Positions 9,334-17,552 of a stretch of 64,000 bases of DNA are shown one piece after another. The DNA comes from Celerinatantimonas sp046054165 (GTDB lineage Bacteria > Pseudomonadota > Gammaproteobacteria > Enterobacterales > Celerinatantimonadaceae), in NCBI RefSeq assembly GCF_046054165.1, contig NZ_JBFNXK010000010.1, positions 62,001 to 126,000 on the forward strand. The letters run 5' to 3'. The position numbers were made by a program, and so were the translations under genes. Position 1 is the stretch's first letter. Each line of letters opens with the position of its first letter. The notes under the pieces were generated by a model, which ran no database searches, had not been told where the DNA came from, and saw only the letters and a program-made list of their open reading frames with translations.

Positions 9334-10407
9334 ATGAATACGTCCTCTTATCGCAACTTTCAGAATATTCCCGTGGTGGATATTTCTTTACTTTATTCCG
9401 ATGATTTATCACACCGGCTTAAAGTTGCAGAGCAGATCAAAACGGCCGCAAGTCAGGTCGGTTTTCTTTACATTACCGGTCATCAAGTTCCGGCCTCAAC
9501 AATAGACAACTTAAAACAGGCTGCTGAAACATTTTTCATGCAACCTCATGAATTAAAAATGCGTAGTTATATTGGCTACTCTTCAAACCATAGTGGCTAC
9601 GTCCCTGAAGGAGAAGAGCGATTCTATTCCACAACGCCACAAACAACGCCTCCCGACCACAAAGAATCCTACGATATTAGTTTTGAACTTAACGATATGC
9701 GTTTTGCTCGGCCAATGCTGGGCAAAAACCAATGGCCCGAATTAGTAGGGTTTCGAGAAGCGGTGAGCGATTATTATCAGCAAGCGTTTCAGCTGGGCCA
9801 GTTATTGTTTCGTGGTTTTGCTCTCGCGCTGGGTCTACCGGAATCTACGTTTGTCGAGCAAGCCCAAATGCCCCCCAGCCAGTTACGAATGGTGCACTAC
9901 CCTTATTCCCAAGCTCGACAGGCTCAAGAAGGTATCGGTGCGCATACGGATTATGAGTGTTTCACACTTTTATTACCGACTGCCGATGGCCTGGAGGTCT
10001 TAAATGGACAGGGACAATGGATCGATGCACCATTTCGTCCGGACTGCTTTGTTGTCAATATCGGTGACATGCTCGAGGTGCTCTCTAATGGCCGGTTTAT
10101 CGCGACGTCGCACCGGGTTAGAAAAGTACAGCAGGAGCGCTACTCCTTTCCATTATTTTGCAGTTTAGATTATGACACCTGTGTTGAACCGATTCTGCCT
10201 CCGTTACCCGGTAATAAGGCTGATCAATATGGCCCCATTATCTGTGGCGATCATCTTTACTCCCAAACGATTCACACGTTTCAATACCTGCAAAAACGCC
10301 TGCAAGACGGTGATATCACACTGCCTCAGAGTGCAAAACCTATCGCAACGTTTGGGCAGTTTAAAAATGTCCAGACCAATATCCACCCAGCGGAAGATCC
10401 ATCATGA
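9334..10407 (+). CDS. 2-oxoglutarate/Fe(II) oxygenase, isopenicillin N synthase / EFE-like
   Basis: 357 residues. An N-terminal DIOX_N region (IPVVDISLL, GFLYITGHQVP) precedes the double-stranded beta-helix core. Iron ligands are H204 and D206 (GAHTDY) and H260 (ATSHRV); R269 and S271 (RYSF) should bind 2-oxoglutarate. The SGYVPEGEE segment (residues 87-95) parallels the SGYVASGEE of ethylene-forming enzyme. EFE and plant homoarginine-6-hydroxylases release guanidine by hydroxylating arginine-type substrates. Because a guanidine-II riboswitch controls this gene, a guanidino substrate or product is a reasonable inference. ATG with AGGAG. Its stop overlaps the next start (ATGA). Confidence 0.86.
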   Translation: MNTSSYRNFQNIPVVDISLLYSDDLSHRLKVAEQIKTAASQVGFLYITGHQVPASTIDNLKQAAETFFMQPHELKMRSYIGYSSNHSGYVPEGEERFYSTTPQTTPPDHKESYDISFELNDMRFARPMLGKNQWPELVGFREAVSDYYQQAFQLGQLLFRGFALALGLPESTFVEQAQMPPSQLRMVHYPYSQARQAQEGIGAHTDYECFTLLLPTADGLEVLNGQGQWIDAPFRPDCFVVNIGDMLEVLSNGRFIATSHRVRKVQQERYSFPLFCSLDYDTCVEPILPPLPGNKADQYGPIICGDHLYSQTIHTFQYLQKRLQDGDITLPQSAKPIATFGQFKNVQTNIHPAEDPS

Positions 10408-11336
10408 ATTTATGCGCACTAGCACAAACCACTCATCTTTCTTCTCCGTCATCGCTTCCGCTCTGGATGCTCGGGGCATTTCGCCGGCGTAGTATCAGTT
10501 TTGCAGACGGTGTAACCGATACGGACACTCGGGTCTTCTGGCTGCAAAGCCGCAATCTCACGATTGATCTGCGATTGCCGAAACCAGAAGAGCAACACGC
10601 TCAGGCTCCTCTCGCCGACACGCTCAATCTGGAAGGCTGGTATGCACAGACAATTTGGCAAGATGAGCAGCTCAGTTGGCAAAACGGCTGTAGCTATCAA
10701 TTGCATGACCGTTGGCCCGAACCGGCCCAACTCAAACGGATCGGCAACTGTATGGTCGAATTTGCGCCCAGTGGGGCCTATGTCGAAGATTGGCGACTCC
10801 TGACACTGCAACCGGGCCCACTTATTGGTCTGGAATTAGTCAGTGAAACCGATCTTGAGTCAGGCCAGACACGCCAACGAAAAGGGGCGCTCATCATGAA
10901 TGGCCAACATGTCGGAATCGTGATTGGCAGAGATGATCCAGATCGAGAACAGGCATTATGCTCTCAGGGAGAGACCTTAAGCCATCACTACCACCAGCTA
11001 ACAGAAACGACCGAACAAACGTGGTTGCTTGATTTTGAGACCCATATTGCGCTTCGCCAGCCGGACGGCCAATTTCAAATAGAGCAGAGTCTGGACGTTG
11101 CTCGCTATGGAACCTATCTTGATCTGGAAGGATTTGCCCTTGCCTCTCAGGCCAATTTTCTCACGCAACAACTCATTCATCATGGTCGACGTATCCAGCG
11201 GCTATGGCGAGTGGATTGTTTAGAGTCGGCGTTTCCCTATCAAGCGGCGACTCCCATGTCATCCGAAGCCGCCCGAAATTGGCGAAAGCAAGAACAAGCC
11301 ACACTGGATCGCTATACCCGAATGATCACCGAGTAA
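10404..11336 (+). CDS. Unknown 310-residue protein coupled to the oxygenase
   Basis: Not recognised. It has no signal peptide or membrane segment. It is rich in short, probably beta-strand segments with alternating hydrophobic residues and Trp (WMLGAFRRR, VFWLQS, VEDWRLL, GPLIGLELVSE, GALIMNGQHVGIVIGRD), which suggests a soluble beta-barrel fold, perhaps calycin/lipocalin-like. This is fold inference only. Its ATG overlaps the oxygenase stop by four bases, so the two are translated together and share the guanidine-II switch; it may handle the oxygenase product or act as its partner. Confidence 0.7.
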   Translation: MNLCALAQTTHLSSPSSLPLWMLGAFRRRSISFADGVTDTDTRVFWLQSRNLTIDLRLPKPEEQHAQAPLADTLNLEGWYAQTIWQDEQLSWQNGCSYQLHDRWPEPAQLKRIGNCMVEFAPSGAYVEDWRLLTLQPGPLIGLELVSETDLESGQTRQRKGALIMNGQHVGIVIGRDDPDREQALCSQGETLSHHYHQLTETTEQTWLLDFETHIALRQPDGQFQIEQSLDVARYGTYLDLEGFALASQANFLTQQLIHHGRRIQRLWRVDCLESAFPYQAATPMSSEAARNWRKQEQATLDRYTRMITE

Positions 11337-11377
11337 CATGGGTATTTCGTAAAAATAGAGATTTCATGATGTAGCCA

Positions 11378-11836
11378 CTAGGGGCTGTCGGAGTGTTTCT
11401 CAGGTAGCGGATGAATCGGTGGAATAATGTAGGAATTTAGCAACAATTGACCATATAAAACGCCTTTGAGGGTAATCATTTTATCGGCAATCATATTGAG
11501 CTTATCCGCCGGCCCCTGTACCAATATCACCGAAAGCGTATTGGTATGGGTCAGATTGATATTCAAACTGGAGATCACTTCATCAATAAATTGGTATTGC
11601 AGATCATGGAGCTTTTTATGAAGTCCCGGTGTGGCATGGTTATACACCAGATTGACCGTACCGGTCATCACATCACTTCCCTGCTGCGCTTTATGCTGAT
11701 TAAGCTGAAGGCTGATCATGTCACAAATCGCCTGAGAACGACTTTCAAACCCACGCTCATCGACCATGCGATCCAATCCAGCCAGAAGCGCTTCAGGTAT
11801 TGAAACACTAATGCGACTCAGCTTGTCTTTACTCAT
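11378..11836 (-). CDS. NikR-like ribbon-helix-helix/ACT regulator lacking nickel ligands
   Basis: 152 residues. N-terminal ribbon-helix-helix (RISVSIPEALLAGLDRMVDERGF, ESRSQAICDMI) and C-terminal ACT-like domain (VNLVYNH, LSVILVQGPADKL, ITLKGVLYGQLLL), colinear with E. coli NikR. The four high-affinity nickel ligands (H76, H87, H89, C95 in E. coli) correspond here to Y81, N92, N94 and T100, so nickel sensing is improbable. It is the last gene of the ABC/creatininase/glutamine-synthetase operon, 82 bases after the synthetase, with AAGGAGAG as ribosome site. It most likely autoregulates that operon through the palindrome at 17197-17226, with an unknown effector. Confidence 0.82.
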   Translation of the reverse strand: MSKDKLSRISVSIPEALLAGLDRMVDERGFESRSQAICDMISLQLNQHKAQQGSDVMTGTVNLVYNHATPGLHKKLHDLQYQFIDEVISSLNINLTHTNTLSVILVQGPADKLNMIADKMITLKGVLYGQLLLNSYIIPPIHPLPEKHSDSP

Positions 11837-11918
11837 GCAGGTTTTCTCTCCTTAAATCAGCGTGATCAAGCACCCTCGCCAACGGCTCTGATAGACTCAG
11901 AGCCGCATCGTCTTTTAC

Positions 11919-13289
11919 TTAAAACAAGTGACTATAACGTTCAATTTCCCAGGCACTGATACTCAGATGGTATTCATTCCATTCCTGTTGCTTATAACGA
12001 ATAAACTCATCTTTGAGCTCTTTGCCCAGAACCTGTTCAATGAATGGATCATCCGCAAAGGCCTGAATGGCTTCCTGCAAGGTTCTTGGTAAAAAGCCAA
12101 TCCCCAATGCTTCACGTTGCTGTTCGGTCATTTCATACAAGTTGGCTTCCTGAGGTTTGCCGGGATCGATCCCTTCACGAATACCCTCCAACCCCGCGGC
12201 AAGCGCCAGTGCAGCAGCCAGATAAGGGTTAACCGCACCATCGGCATTGCGGGATTCACAACGTCCTCCGCCCATCGGAACGCGTACCGAATTAGTCCGA
12301 TTATTTGAGCCATAAGAGTTAAATACCGGAGCCCAGGTAAAGTACGGCATATCCCCCTGACGAACCAGACGTTTATAAGAATTCACCGTCGGCGCGAATA
12401 CTGCACATAAGGCCGGGCCATGTTTCAAGATCCCTCCGATAAACTGGTAGCCCAGTTTCGTTAATCCCAATCCATAAGGATCCGCGTCCCGATCAGCCTT
12501 AAACAGGTTCTCACCCGAAGCCAAATCGTATAAAGACATATTAAAGTGCGCCCCATTCCCGGTCTTATTGGCAAACGGTTTTGGCATAAACGTTGCCAAC
12601 AACCCGGCTTCTTTGGCATAAGCTTTGGCCATTAATTTAAGGAATGTGAAACGATCACACATCGTCAATGCATCAGCGTAATCAAAATCGAATTCAAACT
12701 GACCATTCGCATCTTCATGATCAAAGGAATACAGTCCCCATCCCAAGTCTTGAATACTGCTGGCCATCCGATCCACCCAGTTAAAATGACTCAGAAACGC
12801 CTGTGTGTCATAACAAGGCTTTTTCAGTTTGTCGTCTGGATCGACGGTACTTAATGTCCCATCGTCATTCTTTTTTAGCAGGAACACTTCCGCTTCAATA
12901 CCGAGGTTCATGCCAAGCCCCATCGCTTTAGCCTGTTCCAGTACCTTCTTTAGAAGAACCCGTGTATTAAGTGCATAAGGTTCGCCATACAAGGTGTTAT
13001 CTGCTGGCATCCAGGCAATTTCAGGTTGCCAGGGCAACTGAATTATCTGGTTTAGATCAGGCACCGAGGCAATTTCATCGTCATTCGGGGCTTGCCCCAA
13101 ACCATCCAATGCATAGCCGGTATACAGTTCAGAGCCATGAGCCATCGCGTGAAGATGATCAAGCGGGACGATTTTCCCTTTCGGGATCCCGTGAATATCC
13201 ACATAAGTCCCCATGCAATATTTCACGCCTTTTTCACCCAGATCTGTTTGGATTGCGGTGATTTCTGCATCGGTTTTGGTCTCAATCAT
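11919..13289 (-). CDS. glnT: Type III glutamine synthetase (GlnT-like)
   Basis: 456 residues with the glutamine-synthetase fold: N-terminal beta-grasp (GVKYCMGTYVDIHGIPKGK), catalytic LGIEAEVFLL, EFDFDYADALTMCDR, NGAHFNMSL, NSYKRL and the C-terminal RCESRNADGAVNPYLA. The sequence is nearer GlnT and gamma-glutamylmethylamide-synthetase-type enzymes than housekeeping GlnA. It therefore either captures ammonia released by the adjacent amidohydrolase or glutamylates an amine. A 142-base gap with a possible stem separates it from creatininase upstream. AAGGA ribosome site at a normal distance from the ATG. Confidence 0.88.
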   Translation of the reverse strand: MIETKTDAEITAIQTDLGEKGVKYCMGTYVDIHGIPKGKIVPLDHLHAMAHGSELYTGYALDGLGQAPNDDEIASVPDLNQIIQLPWQPEIAWMPADNTLYGEPYALNTRVLLKKVLEQAKAMGLGMNLGIEAEVFLLKKNDDGTLSTVDPDDKLKKPCYDTQAFLSHFNWVDRMASSIQDLGWGLYSFDHEDANGQFEFDFDYADALTMCDRFTFLKLMAKAYAKEAGLLATFMPKPFANKTGNGAHFNMSLYDLASGENLFKADRDADPYGLGLTKLGYQFIGGILKHGPALCAVFAPTVNSYKRLVRQGDMPYFTWAPVFNSYGSNNRTNSVRVPMGGGRCESRNADGAVNPYLAAALALAAGLEGIREGIDPGKPQEANLYEMTEQQREALGIGFLPRTLQEAIQAFADDPFIEQVLGKELKDEFIRYKQQEWNEYHLSISAWEIERYSHLF

Positions 13290-13431
13290 GTCATTTTCCT
13301 TTTTCCAATGATATTGACCCGGCTGAGCCGTTAGGGCGGCTAGCCGAAAATTTCATCGAGCGCAGATGCATAAGGCATCTTTACCCATATTTTCGCCGGG
13401 AAGTGAATGGGTGCTGCACTAAAAGCGGCCG

Positions 13432-14214
13432 CTATGCGCCGTGCTCACCAGAGCGCACCCGCTGGTGATAACTCTGTGCTAACGGAGCTTCCTCCTGACT
13501 GGCTTTCATTAAAATCTCAGTCAAATCATCCAGCATCCACTGATAGAGCTCTCGGCCCTTCGCGGTTGTGGCACGCGATGGAAAACCGGTGACACCATTT
13601 TGACTGGTTCGATTGACGGGATGACTGAAGATACAATCTTGGGTCCGGTCTGGATCATCGGCACTCGCTCGTTTATCTTCGCGTACCAGTTCCGGATGCA
13701 ACGCCATCATCAACGCGGTTTCAGCATCATTGGCATGCCAATCATCGGCATCGCTGAAATGAGCGTATTTCACTCGCGGCGTTAATTGCGCAGTATGCAA
13801 AAGGGCAACCATAAAGCCATCGTGTCGGGCCCGCAGTATTTCTAAAGCGCACCGTAGCGGAGCTTCATTGGTGACATGACCATTGACCAAAATCAGTCGC
13901 CGAATCCCCGCCGATTGCACCCAATCGCCGAGATCAGAGATCACATCAATCAGCGTTTTGGGATTGAGAGCCAGCGTTCCGGGCCAGCGTTTGGAATGCC
14001 CGATCGAACAGCCATAAGGTAACGTCGGTAACAATATAACCGGCGTTTGGCGGGCGGCATCAGAGCATAACGTATGCGCAATGGCCGTATCCATTCCGCA
14101 TCCCATATGGGGCCCATGTTGTTCAGTTGCCCCGATAGGAAGCAGCGCAGTATCTATGCCTGCTTGCACCGCCTCGGCAACTTCTTCCCAGGTCATGTGA
14201 TGTAAATCGTACAT
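13432..14214 (-). CDS. Creatininase-family amidohydrolase
   Basis: 260 residues. The family metal site is present: E31 and H33 (GATEQHGPH), D42, H113 (NGHVTNE) and E165 (HANDAETALM). The usual NGHGGN motif reads NGHVTN here and creatininase's own NGHYEN glutamate is absent, so the substrate is probably not creatinine. Members open cyclic amides or hydrolyse formamides. Its ATG overlaps the ABC ATPase stop by one base (TAATG), so it is translationally coupled to the importer and likely acts on the imported compound. Confidence 0.85.
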   Translation of the reverse strand: MYDLHHMTWEEVAEAVQAGIDTALLPIGATEQHGPHMGCGMDTAIAHTLCSDAARQTPVILLPTLPYGCSIGHSKRWPGTLALNPKTLIDVISDLGDWVQSAGIRRLILVNGHVTNEAPLRCALEILRARHDGFMVALLHTAQLTPRVKYAHFSDADDWHANDAETALMMALHPELVREDKRASADDPDRTQDCIFSHPVNRTSQNGVTGFPSRATTAKGRELYQWMLDDLTEILMKASQEEAPLAQSYHQRVRSGEHGA

Positions 14215-15116
14215 TACAAAATACTCCCGACATCCGAAGCGATATTCACCATATTGACCAGATTCAGATGTTCCTCTTCATCTTGCCCGGGAGGATGGAT
14301 CAACCGTTCAATATGCAGCTTCGTGGCTAAAAATTCATCCGATAGAGCTTGTTCTGGATGTCGGGGCTGAGGCACCGGCACTTCAATCAACTCTTCAACT
14401 TCTCCGGGGTTGGCCTTTAACACCAACACCCGATCCGCTAAATAAACCGCTTCATCTAAGTCGTGCGTGATGAAAAACACGGTAACATCGATGTTTTTCC
14501 AGATTTCCATCAGATAAGCCTGCATTCTAGCCCGAGTTTGCGCATCTAAAGCCCCAAACGGTTCATCCATGAGTAGGATCTTAGGTTGATTCGCCAAAGC
14601 CCGAGCAATCGCGACCCGTTGTTTCATTCCCCCGGAGAGCTGATCCGGATAATGATTTTCAAATTTACCCAAGCCAATTAATTCCGCCCATTGACGCGCT
14701 TCGGCTTCGGCCGTGAATTTACTCTGGCCGCTCTCAATCAGTCCAAACATGATGTTCTGTTTGACCGTGAGCCACGGGAATAAGGTATAAGCCTGAAACA
14801 CCATGCCCCGCTCCGGACCCGGTTTCGAAACCGGCTTTCCGTCCAAAAGCACTTCGCCGGAAGTCGCCGATTCCAATCCGGCCAGAATGCGGATCAAGGT
14901 CGACTTACCACAGCCAGATGGCCCAATCACACACACGAATTCACGTTTGTAAACCTTGAGATCAATCTGATTTAACGCGGTGATGAGTTGACCATCATGG
15001 GTCTGAAACTGTTTGGTCAGCCCTTTTACTTCTAATGTCACCGGACGTTGTTTTAAGCGATCAAAGCGATCTTTGACCGCTTCACTCTGACGCCGGTAAT
15101 CCAGTTGCTCGCTCAT
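14214..15116 (-). CDS. ABC transporter ATP-binding protein, NitT/TauT type
   Basis: 300 residues. Walker A GPSGCGKST (65-73), Q-loop in VFQAYTLFPW, signature LSGGMKQRV (160-168), Walker B LLMDEP (181-186) and the D-loop GALD, as in SsuB/TauB/NrtD. The C-terminus adds about 60 residues ending in NMVNIASDVGSIL beyond the usual length. It follows the permease by nine bases and overlaps the creatininase start. Confidence 0.93.
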   Translation of the reverse strand: MSEQLDYRRQSEAVKDRFDRLKQRPVTLEVKGLTKQFQTHDGQLITALNQIDLKVYKREFVCVIGPSGCGKSTLIRILAGLESATSGEVLLDGKPVSKPGPERGMVFQAYTLFPWLTVKQNIMFGLIESGQSKFTAEAEARQWAELIGLGKFENHYPDQLSGGMKQRVAIARALANQPKILLMDEPFGALDAQTRARMQAYLMEIWKNIDVTVFFITHDLDEAVYLADRVLVLKANPGEVEELIEVPVPQPRHPEQALSDEFLATKLHIERLIHPPGQDEEEHLNLVNMVNIASDVGSIL

Positions 15117-15125
15117 CAGGATCTC

Positions 15126-16073
15126 CTATTGGACTTTTTTCCACGGGAACAAACGGCGCCCTATCCGGGCCAAAATCAGGTCGGTCGTCAGACCCAGAAT
15201 GCCAATCATAATGATGGCCGCAAACACGTTATCAAAGTTCTTGTATCGCGCTTGTTGCGTAATAAACCAAGTGATACCGGAACTAGTGCCAATCAACTCA
15301 GCGACAATCAAATAGGTCCATGCCCAGCCCAGTAAAATTCGGGTGTCACGATACAGATCCGGTAAAATTCCCGGGATCACAATCCGAAACAAGAGCGAGC
15401 GAGGTGTAGTGCCTAAGGTCTGCCCGGCTTCTAACAGTGCCGGGTCCAGTTTGCGAGTGGTATTGGCGACCACTAGGACCTGTTGAAAAAAAGTACCGAT
15501 AAAAATAATGGCAATTTTCGGTGCCTGATAGATGCCTAGAATCGCCACCGCCAAAGCCCCAAACGCAGGCGCGGGCAAATAACGAAAAAACTCGATAAAC
15601 GGTTCAAATAGCCGGGAGAAAAAATCGTAGGTCCCCGCTAAAATGCCAAGGGGGATCCCAATGACCGACGACAGAACAAACCCCCAGAAGATCACCTGCA
15701 AACTACTCCACAGGCTTTCATGGAGCCATTTTTCACTCCGACGTACAGGTTCGGTGGTAAACGCCGTATAAAATGCCCGAGCGACTTGATGGGGAGCCGG
15801 AAGATAAACCGGATTAGCGGGACGTCCTTCCGGCAAAGCCTTCCCGGCTTTTTTTGCCTTTAACGACTCTAATTGAAAGACTTTTTTATCGACCAGCATA
15901 TTCGGACGAAAATAACTCACGGAGCCGGGAGATGAGATCTTAACCTCAGGATGCCAAATAAAAGGCACATAGCTCACGAGGCACCAGATGCCTATCGGCA
16001 ATGCAAAACTTAACAGCGATACCAGCAGCCTTACCCGGTGAGGCATAGGTCTGTTGACCACAAAAATCGACAT
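15126..16073 (-). CDS. ABC transporter permease, NitT/TauT type
   Basis: 315 residues. One N-terminal hydrophobic segment (about 14-34) is followed by a roughly 80-residue extracytoplasmic insert that is long for SsuC/TauC relatives, then five to six membrane segments and the cytoplasmic EAA loop (EAGQTLGTTPRSLLFRIVIPG). It resembles permeases encoded next to urea/guanidine carboxylases. AGGACC ribosome site ahead of the ATG. Confidence 0.9.
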   Translation of the reverse strand: MSIFVVNRPMPHRVRLLVSLLSFALPIGIWCLVSYVPFIWHPEVKISSPGSVSYFRPNMLVDKKVFQLESLKAKKAGKALPEGRPANPVYLPAPHQVARAFYTAFTTEPVRRSEKWLHESLWSSLQVIFWGFVLSSVIGIPLGILAGTYDFFSRLFEPFIEFFRYLPAPAFGALAVAILGIYQAPKIAIIFIGTFFQQVLVVANTTRKLDPALLEAGQTLGTTPRSLLFRIVIPGILPDLYRDTRILLGWAWTYLIVAELIGTSSGITWFITQQARYKNFDNVFAAIIMIGILGLTTDLILARIGRRLFPWKKVQ

Positions 16074-16106
16074 AAATTAGGTCCTACACAGTTTTTGCAG
16101 ATACTC

Positions 16107-16176
16107 CCTCATGGCCAATCATGCCAAGGCAACCGCCATGAGGAAACGAGCGAAAGGTGGCCACGAAAGACCACCT
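16107..16176 (-). repeat. Two intercistronic hairpins between substrate-binding protein and permease
   Basis: A perfect 9-base inverted repeat (16107-16115 with 16135-16143) and a 6-base one (16155-16160 with 16171-16176) sit in the 109-base gap. Such hairpins commonly protect the upstream binding-protein message and lower downstream expression. Confidence 0.55.
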
Positions 16177-16182
16177 CTGTGC

Positions 16183-17160
16183 TTATTTCACAGCTTTCAT
16201 TAAACTCATATCGATATATGAATCGATGGGCTGCGGCTTCGCATAGACCTTGTTGGCTACGTTAAAGTCATCTGAGATTTGACTGGAGCCGTAAATGGAT
16301 GAGAATCCTTTGGCTTTTTTCGCGTATTTCAGCGCTTCTTGAATATTCATGATATGGGTTCCGGCAAGAAAGCTCTTATACGCTTTAGGGCTGAGACCCA
16401 CCCGGGCCGCCATAATCGAAATCGCGTCATCTCGCGTGGCCGGATCGTTCAGGTAAGCCACTGCCATATCCCATACTTTCAGCACTTTGGCCCATTCTTC
16501 ACGGTGTTGAGCAAGGCTGGTCGGGGATACGGCCAGAACATCATAAATGAGCCCCGGTTCATCCGCTGAGGTGAAAATAGGCGATGATCCGGGAACCAAA
16601 CTGAGCGCCTGACCGGAACTGGGCTGCCATGCCCCGATGGCATCAACCTGACCGGATGCGAGTACCTGAGGGGTTTCATTGGTTGGAACATTCACTAGTT
16701 CCACATCTTTTTCGCTCATGCCATTTTTTTCTAATGCCTTGAGCAGTAACAGGTGATCCACAAAACCAATTTCAACCCCTACTTTTTTACCTTTTAAATC
16801 TTTAATGGAGGTAATGCCCGGAGCACCCACTACCATATCGTTGCCATCGGAATAATCGTTAATGAGGATCATCACGTTTTGAGCGCCGGTCGCTCCTGTC
16901 ACCAACGCGTCGCCATTGGTTACTGAGACGGCATCCAATTGGCCACTGGCGAATGCATCCAGACTCGCGACATAGTCAAACCATTCAAAATCAACATCGA
17001 CGCCCACTTTTTTAAACATGTTTTTTTCGATGGCGATTTCCCATGTCACCCATCCGGGCCAGTCGCTGTATCCAATTTTAAGGGGTTCGGAAACGGCGGC
17101 CGTCGTGAACATTAAACTCGCTATTGCTAGTAATAAGGTACTCACCAAACGCTTCATCAT
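16183..17160 (-). CDS. Periplasmic substrate-binding protein of a urea-carboxylase-region type ABC importer
   Basis: 325 residues from the ATG at 17160, chosen for the GGAGA ribosome site just upstream; upstream ATG and TTG codons (17172, 17184) lack one. A signal peptide is evident (MMKRLVSTLLLAIASLMFTT..SEP). The mature start LKIGYSDWPGWVTWEIAIEK and segments VTNGDALVTGATGAQ, DYSDGND, VGFVDHLLLLKALE and NVPTNETPQVLASGQVDAIGAW match my memory of the binding proteins found beside urea carboxylases, many now known as guanidine carboxylases. First gene of the operon that runs to the NikR-like gene. Confidence 0.87.
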   Translation of the reverse strand: MMKRLVSTLLLAIASLMFTTAAVSEPLKIGYSDWPGWVTWEIAIEKNMFKKVGVDVDFEWFDYVASLDAFASGQLDAVSVTNGDALVTGATGAQNVMILINDYSDGNDMVVGAPGITSIKDLKGKKVGVEIGFVDHLLLLKALEKNGMSEKDVELVNVPTNETPQVLASGQVDAIGAWQPSSGQALSLVPGSSPIFTSADEPGLIYDVLAVSPTSLAQHREEWAKVLKVWDMAVAYLNDPATRDDAISIMAARVGLSPKAYKSFLAGTHIMNIQEALKYAKKAKGFSSIYGSSQISDDFNVANKVYAKPQPIDSYIDMSLMKAVK

Positions 17161-17196
17161 TAGATTCTCCATAAATGTATCCAATGTACAGAAAGA

Positions 17197-17226
17197 GGTA
17201 TTACGAATCTTCCATTTCGTAATACC
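17197..17226. promoter_or_regulatory. NikR-geometry palindrome (GTATTA-N16-TAATAC) ahead of the ABC operon
   Basis: A perfect 10-base inverted repeat (17197-17206 with 17217-17226) lies 37 bases upstream of the binding-protein start. Read as half-sites it is GTATTA-N16-TAATAC; the E. coli NikR operator is GTATGA-N16-TCATAC, with the same spacing. Since the operon encodes a NikR-like protein, this is its probable operator (inference). The remaining gap up to 17552 is AT-rich without other signals. Confidence 0.6.
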
Positions 17227-17552
17227 AAATAAAGCAATGGATATGCCACTGTATAAAGATCAGACAAAGTGATGATGTATTCTTCACTCGTGTTGCTTAG
17301 AAGTGTACGGCGGGATGAACAGAAAAAGTTTTTACTTATCAATAAGTAATTTTCAGGAAAATATAAAATTAAGAACAAACCAAATCAGTAACTTTTTATT
17401 TAAAACAAATAAACAAAAAACAAACAACTGCAACATTAAGTGACTTCAGCCTACACCGTGCCCCTTTTTGCTCATTATGTGTGCATAGATGCCCTGAAGG
17501 ATCGCATAAAATGTGATCCAATTAACAATTAACGCTGGCCGAATCATAACTA

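Noticed and set aside
11378..11836. Annotation as nickel-responsive NikR
   Set aside because: All four high-affinity nickel ligands are replaced and no nickel transporter or nickel enzyme is nearby.
17207..17216. ACGA on the minus strand inside the hairpin ahead of the ABC operon as a second guanidine-II switch
   Set aside because: The ACGA is not closed by a GC stem and no second ACGR hairpin lies nearby; the symmetry is better explained as an operator.
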